The translations under genes were made by a program, and so were the position numbers. A stretch of 64,000 nt of DNA from Ostrinia nubilalis (taxonomy: Eukaryota; Arthropoda; Insecta; Lepidoptera; Crambidae), in contig NC_087112.1 of the NCBI RefSeq assembly GCF_963855985.1, forward strand, positions 9,984,501 to 10,048,500, in the 5' to 3' direction. The notes below the pieces were generated by a model. The model had not been told where the DNA came from. It saw only the letters and a list, made by a program, of their open reading frames with translations, and ran no database searches. Positions 32,758-44,907 of this stretch are shown here, piece by piece (the first letter of the stretch is position 1; the number at the start of each line of letters is the position of its first letter).

Positions 32758-35700
32758 TTAATAATCTGTGTACGGGAGCGGCGAGTTGCCAACACCATCT
32801 AGTGTCACTGGTCTGTAGTACTCCTTCATTTCGCCCCAACCGCGCGGTGCTACGTTGAAGTTGGGCCCACAGACAAGGGGTAGCCGGGGACTTTTTGGAG
32901 AAGCATAGACATCGTTGAGTTTTGTTGGCGCCATAGGCACGGGGATTTCGACGTTCTGTAGCGTTATGGTGGGGGGTGAGACGGGGAAGGGCTCCATTTT
33001 GGGGATGTAGGAGTGTTTTAGAGCCGATTTGGGGTAGGTCTTCTGGTTGCGTCCACTGGATGGCGGGCGGTAGGCTGTGTCGTGGTTCGCCACTGGCGTC
33101 GGCGTGGAGCAGGTGTTGGATGTGTTCCGACCTGGAATAGAAAACATGGAATGTTATTTAGGATTCCAAGATACCTACATCTTAGTTTGACGGCACTGTC
33201 TCTACAAATGGGTTCATGAGTGACCTTTTCACCATGTTTTTTTTTTATGCATAACAAGGCAGGTATTTCCGAGATAAACCTAGGAACATAATATTGTATT
33301 TATTGCTACGGTGCTACGGCGAAACGATTACGACATCAGTCATAACTATTACTCGTTCCTAAATTTTTCAAATGCCATGTTTCTTCCTAAATCTAAACAC
33401 TAAACAGGTTCAACTGAAAAGTTTTGGCACTCTTGCATCATACTCTATTCTACATATTTTATACTAATCCATTATGATTTCGGGACGTGTTTTGATTTTT
33501 CCGAACTCTACGCGGAAAAAGCCGTGAGTGAACTCATTAAGTTCGATATAATTATTAATGTAGGTATAAGTATGTAATACGTATAATTAATTGTACTTAC
33601 TACATATTACAATGGTGTGTATGTAATTAATTGAGTATGTAGTTGATTAATGTGTCGCTTTTACAGACACAGTACGTTAAGAGTAAGGACGTTGCAAACA
33701 ATCTTTCAATCATCTGAAGGAAATAGGAAGTAGGTACACAGCGTGAATGAAGGATTTAATACAGCTTTGAAGCAGATACAAACCATTAAAAATAGATGAT
33801 AGATCAGATCTAAGCCTAACAGTTCATAGTGATCTTTGAAAGTGTAACAAATCACATAGGTCATTTAGGACTTCCTATAATACAATGTTGAATGGAATTT
33901 AAAATCGTTAGGTAGCAGGGAAGCGCTGGACGCAGGCCGCTACCAATCGATCAACATGGAAAGCATTGGGAGAGGCCTATGTTCAGCAGTGGACGTCCTA
34001 TGGCTGAAATGATGATGATGATGATGAATTGATGAATGGAATTTACTGTAGAAAAGTACTAAAGGCTCTGGCGCTCTGGCACACACTCTGATCATTGAAA
34101 AGCGGCGTTTACTAAATCATGTGGGAGAGTCACATAGCAAAGTCAAAGTCATACTACTATTCTATCACGTTTACCTCGCGTTACAGTTACGCCGCCGTAC
34201 CTATAAATCGTTGTCATGAATCCATAACAAAGATGTAACTATCAAATAGTGATAATTATTATGTTTGCAAAGGGGAGTTATAGTATCAAGCAAGAGTTTA
34301 AAGAGCACGCTTATATAAGGTAAAGGTCTCCAAAACTTCCCCACGTGAGCCAAAGCCAACAAAGCATGTTTTTCAGTCAAGATAGGTTTTTTGTACGCTT
34401 CTATTAAATGTCTCCAAAATTACCTACCTCCCGTAGGTCTCAGCATGCTATGTGATGTTTTTCATAGGTTTTAAATGTCCGCTGAATTAATCAAGCTTAG
34501 AAAAACTCCTGACAGTACCGGAACAATGTATTTAATGACCTCTCCTATAGAATTTCTTTCTTGTTCCTGTGTTCGATTGTTTAGGCGTCGACTGTCCTTC
34601 CTTATGGCGCACGGAACTGATTTCTGATCCCAATTAATGTGATACTACACTGTTTTATCACAAGGGCATACTTAGATGACGGAACTAAATCTATGAACTT
34701 AAGATATTGTTGTTTTACATTGGCTTGTATAGTTTTTTTTTCAGTGACTATATTAACAATTAATTAATTACTTACGTTGATTGTTGGTGTTATTAGAATA
34801 AACTGGTTTTAAGACTATGAAAGTAATCTACGAATTTCATCACTATTAACACGCATATTGAGAGTGCCAATTAGAAGTAAATTAACTAATGTTTCTTTCT
34901 TATTATTTAGTTCTCTAGGTACGACAGATATTGTACTAATAAGTGATTATTTGGCAACAAAAATATAATAAGTAGTACTAAGGCCCAGAACGGACGGTGA
35001 AACGCAACTGCAATGAAACTGCAACTTTATGATAATTCTTATGAATGAAACTGAAAGTTGCAAACTGGTCGCGTCATGTCACCATGTGTGGTCTATCAAC
35101 GGACGCTATGGCAGAAACTTAGATGCAACTCAAAAGTAAAGGAACTAGCAGTTGCAGTTTCGTTGCAGTTGCGTTTAAGAGTACTTAGCTACTCACAGCT
35201 TGACTCATTGATCTTCTCATTTTATATGTCACTTTAGATGTAGTACCTATAGCCACAGAATACATTGCTATAGCTTACTCTACACATGTTCGGGACAATA
35301 TAAGTACACTTTAGAAACATTATTGCCTTATAAGTATTCTCTACCATGAAAATAATATGAAAATGGAAATAGGTAAACGACCTATTTGAAAATTTCTTCT
35401 AAATAACATGAATCATTTCAGCAACTCAGTACACACTAATCACAATCTTCCCTAAGGTCAAAAGAAACCTGTGGCCAATACATCTTGTGCATATTAATAT
35501 CGTTCCTGGCGCTTCCCCAAGCTGTCAGTTGGGCTGTGCTTATTAATTGTCCCGTCAGTGCTGCTAAATATAAAGTTTGGAAGCTGTGGATCAAGTGTCT
35601 GATGGGAGATGACAGCTTGGCAGCTGTGTGATGATGTCGATGGAATCATCGCATGACGATTAATCGCAAAATACTTCATTACATGTTAACCACAGAGTTG

Positions 35701-38700
35701 ATAACCATGGACAGGTGCTGGTTTGTTGCAATTTGGATGCCTTTGGAAGGAGTTCTGGCGTGTTCTGTAGCAGTATTTTCTTGGTTTGGAGGTCTTTTAA
35801 ATAAACCTTTGTTCTTCTTCAGTTGAAAGGTCGTCAGTCGCAAACGCACGACTGACGCCTTCTCAAAACGTTTAATTTTAAGGAGTCGAAATAAATAATA
35901 AATAAATAAATCTTTGGAAAATTTCACACAGCGCCAGCTAGCCCCAAAGCCAAAGTAAGCAACTTAATGCTTGTGTTATGGATGCTAACTTAACGGATAT
36001 ACTACTTACATACTTTTTTTTAAATACATACATACATACATATTATATAGTAACACCCAGACCCGTCACAGAAATTAAAATTCATCATTTCAATTTCTGC
36101 CCGGCCGGAAATCGAACCCGGGACCTCTCGGCATAGTAGTCCGATCTGAACCACTACACCAAACGGCCGACAAAAACCCAAAGGGTCTACACTCTAATTA
36201 CCCTTCTCACCTCTGCACCCACTTGCTATAATCCTGTTTTGGTAAACTCTTTGGAAGGAGTCCTAGCGTGTACCGTAGCAGTTCCAGACAAACGGTGGCA
36301 TCAGGCTAAATTGTCGCATGGAGCATTACTACTGGGCCATCTTACCTCGTCCCTCGTGCACCCATTTGACTTGACCCCCGGCTCATATGGTTGCTGGATT
36401 CACTGAGGGATTTGGAGATCTCTAATCTGGGTGCTCCGATGCCAGGCTATAATTGCCTGTTTTGAGGAAAGAGCCCTAGTATGTAACGTCCTTATACATC
36501 ATGTAGCATCTAAAGGCAGTTGTTGTAATAGTATAGGAGCGATTCTTACCTCGTCCCTCGTGCACCCACTTAACGGAGCGCTTCTTTCTGTTGACATACA
36601 TGCTCTGCCCCCGGCTCATGTGGTTGCTGGAGTCGCTTAAAGACTTGGAGATGTGGAACTGTTCGATGCCAAGTTACTATCGCCTTTTTTGGGAAATCTT
36701 TTGGAAGTACCCTTAGCCCTAGCGTGTTCTGTAGCAGTATTGTCATTGATTAGACCCTTCTTACCTCGTCCCTCGTGCACCCACTTGATGGAGCGCTTAG
36801 AGACTTGGAGATATCGAGTTGGGGGTAGTCCGATGCCGGCACCATTAGTATTAGGCTATTATCGCCTGTTTTGGGAAAGCATTTGGAAGGAGTCTTAGCG
36901 AAACAACTAGCACAGTCAGACAGCGGCTTCAACTAGAATGTCATGCAAGTGATAGAAGCTATTCTGTGTCATCTTATGATCTTACCTCGTCCCTCGTGCA
37001 CCCACTTGACGGAGCGCTTCTTCCTGTTGACGTACATGCTCTGCCCCCGGCTCACGTGGTTACTGGAGTCGCTCAGGGACTTGGAGATATCGAAGAATTC
37101 GTAGCGTGAATAGCGTTTACCTCAGTAGTAGTTTTTCCCAAGTAGAGACGTCAGCTAGCTAGCAAGCTAAACGGTGACCTCTAATGCTGCTATAATAAGA
37201 CCAATTCTGGTGTCTTACCTCGTCCCCCGTGCACCCACTTGACGGAGCGCTTCTTCCTATTGACGTACATGCTCTGCCCCCGGCTCATGTGGTTGCTGGA
37301 GTCACTTAAAGACTTGGAGATGTGGAACGGTCCGATGCCAAGTTACTATCGTCTCTTTTAGGAAATCCTTTGGAAGTACCCTTAGCCCTAGCGTGTTCTG
37401 TAGCAGTATTGTCATTGATTAGACCCTTCTTACCTCGTCCCTCGTGCACCCACTTGATGGAGCGCTTAGAGACTTGGAGATATCGAGTTGGGGCAGTCCG
37501 ATGCCGGCACCATTAGTATTAGGCTATTATCGCCTGTTTTGGGAAAGCATTTGGAAGGAGTCTTAGCGGAACAACTAGCACGGTCAGACAGCGGCTTCAA
37601 CTAGAATATATAATACAAGTAATAGAAGCTAAAGCTAAGGTTGCTGGAGTCACTTAAAGACTTTGAGATATCGAAGGATTCGTAGCGTGAACCGTAGTAT
37701 AGTATTTGCCACATATAGACGTCAGCACGTCAAGTTAAGCTGTGGCATCTTATGCAGTTGTGTTATGAGCGATTTTGTTTTATCTTACCTCGTCCCTCGT
37801 GCACCCACTTGACGGAGCGCTTCTTCCTGTTGACGTACATGCTCTGTCCCCGGCTCATGTGGTTGCTGGAGTCGCTCAGGGACTTGGAGATATCGAAGGT
37901 TTCCTAACGTGAATAGCGTTTACCTCGGTAGTAGTATTTCCCAAGTAGAGAGGTCAGCTAGCCTGCAAGCTAAACGGCGGCATCTAATGCTGCTTTAATA
38001 GGACCGGTTCTGGTCTTACCTCGTCCCTCGTGCACCCACTTGACGGAGCGCTTCTTCCTGTTGACGTACATGCTCTGCCCCCGGCTCATGTGGTTACTGG
38101 AGTCGCTCAGGGACTTGGAGATATCGAAGAATTCGTAGCGTGAATAGCGTTTACCTCAGTAGAATTTTTTCCCAAGTAGAGACGTCAGCTAGCTAGCAAG
38201 CTAAACGGTGACCTCTAATGCTGCTATAATAAGACCAATTCTGGTGTCTTACCTCGTCCCTCGTGCACCCACTTGACGGAGCGCTTCTTCCTGTTGACGT
38301 ACATGCTCTGTCCCCGGCTCATATGGTTGCTGGAGTCGCTCAGGGATTTGGAGATGGCTCGCGCGAGGTCCATTTGCTCCTTCACGGTTGGGTGCACGCC
38401 CGGCACGTAGAACGCTGATGATGCGAATGTCTTCTCTGGAAAATTTTAAACAGAGAGTTAGAAACTCCTTACTTTCATTGCATTCAAAAGATAAGGTATA
38501 AGAAATAAAAAATTGGAACGGTTAATGTTTGTGGTGTCGCTTCAGAGCCAGTACCCAGGTAGGCCAATTCCTGTTTTAATTTAAATAACTTAAAAAAGTT
38601 CTCATCTAAAGTGACTTCTACTTACGTGTGTCACAAGAATGGTAATATAAAGCACGATCCTCTCTAATGAAAAAAAAAATCCTCACTAAACCAGAGAAAA

Positions 38701-41700
38701 TGGAGGATTTAGCCTAAGTACTACCTCCAGTTTCTCTGGTCGAGTCACACCCAAACGAGAAACACTGTTACCCAGGTGATTTGGGAGAGATCTTTAATGT
38801 TCGCATATTTCTACCTTAGTCGCTTTTTACAACGTCTACGGGAAGAATGGGAGTGACTGGTCCTATAGTACTCTACCAGAGGACCCACATTGAAAAAGTA
38901 GTGTCTTCTTACGAGTATTCATAAACAATACTATGAGGTCTCACAGTGCGCATGGACGCACAGGGTGACACTCGAACCAATTACAGAGCTCTATTCAACG
39001 CTGTGCGTTCGATATGCTGCTTCACTTAAGCAAGCATCGTTTGTGAACACAGGCGTTATAAATCGTTTCATCCACGAAGACGCGCCCACCAATTTTTTGT
39101 CGAGGCAAGCGCGGGGTGCTGGGAGTATGATCCGAGCAATCCGAGCGTCATTGTACCGATAACACTCAAACATTAGCGGAAGAATAGTGGGGCGCGTCTT
39201 CGAGGATGAAACGATCTTATAGTTTTCAACAACACCATCATAAACTACCTAACTTATCAACGTTTTAAACTCACCAAACTTGCGGTCCTTCTTGATGATG
39301 TGCTCCTCAGCATCAGGCGCGGGCGTGAAGATCTTATTGAGGTCTACCTCCCGCTCGCCCGGCAGGATCGGCTTGTGCTCTATGTTCTCCTGGAATGGCA
39401 GTCCAGGACATTGTAATGGAAGCCCGGTAGGTGGTCTAGCGAATAGCGTAGCTGAACCAGTGGCGTATCTATGGTTATTTTTCAGAGGGCCCCGGGACCC
39501 TCGCTGTGAAGCAACGCGGGTGTCTTATTAGGGTAAAGTAGGTATGTAGATTTAGTGGGCACTGGACCATTCTGAGCAGAACAGTCGAAAGAGGCTCATT
39601 GGTAGATTGATAGATACTTTGTAATATTCATCCTGGGATCTGAACTGGACCCATGGAAAAAGAAAAATTATATATATTTTTTTTATTTTTAGTAGATTTA
39701 ATTGATAGTAGAAAACCCTTACATTATCTTTAAAGGAAATAAACTCCCCAGTACTTGATTCTATGGTGAATCCTGTATTGTATATGATACGATAAGTAGG
39801 CATGTAGAGACAATTACCCACCTAAAATTTTCCTTAATCACACATAATTGAGCTCCAAAATAACGTGACTCAATGTTACTTCAATGACAACCCATAAATG
39901 CAACCCAATTTGAAGGCCTGAAGTAAATAAGTAAGTGATTGCATTTCCAGCTAAATGCAATCAGGAATCAAAGTTTTCGGCTATTTCATAAAGCTTACTA
40001 AATTAAATTTGACCTTCACTTTTTGGGTTTTTATTGGCGGTCAAGCTGTAGATCCTGGCTACACAGGAGTTGCAGCGGCGGGAACGAGAGGTGGGAATAG
40101 ACCCGTTTTACTAAATTAAGCATTTTTAAAAGTCAGAGACATTTATGAGTACAGTCTAGACTAATTTATTCCGCTTCGCTATTCGCTATAAATAATAATA
40201 ATAATAATAAATAAATAACGCAGTTAGTGTAGAGCTGCGTCTTCGCTTCGATTATGATGATTTTTGGTAATCGTCTATTCGAGTAAGAAAGATGATTGTT
40301 TACTCGAATACGACACACCAACATACAACCTTAGCCTTTTAAATATACATAATTTTAAGGAAAATTAATTAATGCTCTAAACTCTGCTAATACATGTTTA
40401 CTTACAATGTGTATTTAATTTACTGTTTTATATAAAATTGTTTTCTTATAGAACAAAAAAATAAACTCTTACATACACAAGTGCACAGTCTTTTATTTTC
40501 CCTTAGAAGCGGACATCCCTGTTTTATTAATTCAATCGTTAGATATTACTATTATGTATAAAATTGATGAAGGAACTAGTAGTTGTATTTGTTTAGTTTC
40601 GAAGAAATATTCGATTTTGTGATTTTATAAAAAAAACAGTTTTAGAAGCATATTTTCTAAAAAAATTACATTAAGTCAGAATTTTGTAAATAAATTTACC
40701 TATCACTATAACGTCTACCTTTATGCAGAAATAAATGGTTATTGCTGCAGTAATTTAGGAATTATTTAATAATTTATGATTTTCAGAAAACATTTTTTTC
40801 TCCGTTACACTAGAAAATTGGCAGCTATATTTACTTTATATTGATGCATAATATAATTATCTATAATACCTGAAAATATTACTTGCCTATCCCGTGGAAG
40901 TTCGATGATACGACTAGAAAAATTTGTCAAAAGTAATATTGACTAAGGCCATCGGTCAAAACCACTATTAACTGAAATTTGCAGTCAAAAGTGGTTTTGA
41001 TCGATTATGAGTTTTGACTGCAACATATATCGATGTTTCGAAAACGATAGGATTTCCAACAAGCCGCCAGAGGGCCAACTCTATAATTATCAAACTCGAC
41101 CAGACAAATTAATAATGGTAAAAGCAATGAATTTCAATAGTTATCTAACAAAGGCATTATAACCGTATTGTAACGGACGGCATTTAAAAAACTAAAAAAT
41201 ATTCAGAGGACAACCCTATTTACATATAAATTTTCTAAACTCATAGAAATTAAAATATCTTCGAACTTCCACGGGATAGGCAAGTAATATTTTCAGGTAT
41301 TATAGATAATTATATCATGCATCAATATAAAGTAAATATAGCTGCCAATTTTCTAGTGTAACGGAGAAAAAAATGTTTTCTGAAAATCATAAATTATTAA
41401 ATAATTCCTAAATTACTGCAGCAATAACCATTTATTTCTGCATAAAGGTAGACGTTATAGTGATAGGTAAATTTATTTACAAAATTCTGACTTAATGTAA
41501 TTTTTTTAGAAAATATGCTTCTAAAACTGATTTTTTTATAAAATCACAAAATCGAATATTTCTTCGAAACTAAACAAATACAACTACTAGTTCCTTCATC
41601 AATTTTATACATAATAGTAATATCTAACGATTGAATTAATAAAACAGGGATGTCCGCTTCTAAGCCAAAATAAAACACTGTGAAGTGTAATTAGAAAAAG

Positions 41701-44700
41701 GAAATATTATAACAGATAGTAAGAAAAAGATACAGTTTAATAAATATGCAATTATAATAAGCAGGTATTTACAATATTATTATGTTGATTATTTTTGGAG
41801 CAAGTAAGTTTCAAAAAGTTAAACATAATTAGGTATTTCATCAAATAAACACATACTTATAAATACAAAGCGAAACCACTAAACCTAAATTAAGAGACGA
41901 AAAAATTTAGTTACTCATAAGAAGAGAAACGCACTGGCACTAAATGACTTTTGTGGAGTATAAAATATGTACAGTTGTCCTGAAAACAAACTTCATGAAA
42001 ATCTTCCACCAAATGGTTCTAACTCTGTAGCTCTAAGTATCATAAAATTATGCTGAAAACTAGAGCTCGATGCCAATTGCAATCTCAATTATAACGTAGA
42101 ATTGATTGAATTTCTCAATAATGAGTACAATCACTCTGATTTAATTTTGGGCGTTAAAACTCATTTATTTCTGCAAATAGGCTTTAAAAAAGCATTTTTA
42201 CATTAAGTTACTGATTTTCCTAACTTTCGTAGCATCTAGATATTGTTTATAGTATGACATAAAAAGTTTTATCAGTCTCATTGAATAGGAAAGTAAGTAT
42301 TAATATTGTGAACCTATTTACTCGTAGTCAGACAGAAGTAAAACTTTTCAGAAAAATTGCCAAATAAGATGAATTTATTGGAGCCACATAGGTAATTTCC
42401 ATAAAGTTTGTTTCCAATGTGTAGTGTCGTGTCTAACGAATGAAATCTAGTGGTATATCTGATTCAATCGACTCCTTACTGGTGGCAGATCCATAGGGAG
42501 TGGCATCTCGCGCGCCAGCTCGCCGTCATTCTGTGTACATCAACGACGCCATTTTAACAATCAAAATCATAATTGGACGCTAAAAAGTACTGTCTAATTT
42601 GTTTATGTCATGTTTAGTGTTTGTTACTGATGGCGCATGACTTTCATGTAAGTTACTACGTGAACGTGTATGTAGAGTCGATTCCCATTTTGGTAAGATG
42701 TTGTGTGTTGCTTATTTTATAGACTTCTGCGTGTAAAGTAGCTTATACATTTATCTAGAAACGAGTAAACATTAGTCCAAAGTAATATGGATATTAAACG
42801 TGTAAGAAGTTATCGTTTTTAGACGTTTACCTACTTTATTGCTCATTTGTCCACGACCAAAGTAATGCCTTTGCTTTTGATCTTATAAGGAATCCATTAA
42901 AACGTCTGTAAGTTTCCTAATCCTGAAAGATCAATAAAACCTCTTTGCAAATGAAAAACCCAGTGCATCTGACGTTACTCTATGGTTCTTTGACAGCGAG
43001 TTTTGGCGGGAGTCCAAGCGACGACGCATGCGCGCCTGCCAGCAGCCATTAAATTTACGACGAACAACAATTTTTTAAACAAATCTCGAGCCAGGCCAAA
43101 GTCTTTGATATCGTTCAATTACTTACGCAGATAACTAGGAAATCTATTGTTTTATTGAACTTGCTTACCAACAGGTGACGCAAATAATAACTTTTTTTCA
43201 TTTTGTATGTTTTCAGATTATTTCTACTACATTTTTCAAGTGCTGGCCGAAAAATAATGTTGTTAAATGAAATCTTTGGAGGATAAAATTTTTAAACAAT
43301 CACACACAGTACTCATATTGGTGAAAAACGGCGAATATTTATAAACTTGATAAATTCAGATTATTTAGCTTTCAGCATCGATATGCTTTCAGCTTTCATA
43401 GTTGAAAAAAAAAGTTATCTTGAAAGTAATTTGATTAAATTAAAAGGACTGGATTTTATTGAAACTCTACATTTTTATTTCTTTAATGATAGGAGAGATA
43501 GAATAATAGAGATAGAAACAGACCACATGCAAATAAAGAAATAAAATTGAACAGTCATAGTACAGACAGACTCAGATTTACTGAATCTAGTAATATTTTA
43601 CAGCATTTTATACGGGACGCCATCTACGTAAGCAATATAAACTAAATGTAGAGCTAACAGCTTTCTTAATCAAGAACTGAACCCCCGAAACCCTCAGTTC
43701 TTTAACCAACCTATATTTATTTCTAACTAATTGCCAAACAGTAAAAATACCCGGAGGCCGTGACCGGGGGCAGCGGGTTCGACGCCCGGCTGAATCGACA
43801 CCACTTGACTGATACTAATGAGTTTGCTATAGTATATGATCGAAGATTCGATATGCATTTCAGGTATGGCATGCGTGGCACCATTGTCGTATTTTGGTAT
43901 GCAATAAAAATTATAATAATGCATACCTTTGCAGTGCCTTATACACTAGGTACCTATAGCAGAGCATTTAGAGTACCTAATCAGTCAAATGTATATTGAA
44001 TAGCGATTTATTTACAATTCCGGCGAACCTTCCACAGTTTCATGAAAAGTGAATCAGGATGAAAAACCATCACTTTATAATACTAAAAAGTATACATTTT
44101 CATCAATTATTGGTAGCTACAAAAGCTGCTGAGTTACCTGTAGCTACCGAGTTAGAATTTTCTATCGGGAAAACTCGCCTGACTTTACATTGAAAATCTA
44201 AACAATTATTCCTGATTTCATATTAATTTTCCTAGCCTAATACTTACTTAATTTTATTTTGCCGCGCCAATATGTCTACCCCAATGATATTATATAAAAA
44301 CAAAAGCAGATATGTTATAAGCGCTCGCGCTTTGAATACTCAAATACGTCCCAATTGCGACGTCTTGTGTTTAGTCTTCGTGTGGCCTGCGTCGTGCGCA
44401 ATCGCGTGCGTACCACACCGTAAGTTCCTGTGTTCTTACCAAAATAAATAAAAAATGCCATCGTGTGTGTTTCGAAAGTGTACCAATTATGACTCTAAAG
44501 TAAACAAAATACCTACAAGGGATCTCTTACCACATGTGATTATGCAAAATTATTTAGTATTTATATTTTCAATTATTTATGCAAACAATCAAGACGCCAT
44601 GCGCCATGTTCAAGTTAAGAAAGAGAAAGCGATCTTGTTTTGACGTTAGAGCGATAAGGATGCGTGCGCTGCGGACATAGATTAGTTAGTGCAGAATCGT

Positions 44701-44870
44701 TAAAACTATAGCTATCTCTTTCATTTGCGTGCTATTTCGTATCTTTTGTTTCACTTATCAGTTACATTTGTCAATGTGTGCAATTTGGAATAGCTCGGCA
44801 CGGATTCAAATCGTAATTTCTATGAACGTAACATATCTATCCCAACTAATATTATAAATGCGAAAGTAAC

Positions 44871-44907
<37 letters not shown>

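Noticed and set aside
36341..38122. Array of direct repeats as a CRISPR or satellite
   Set aside because: Eukaryotic context; repeats match exon 4 of the surrounding gene including its splice donor.
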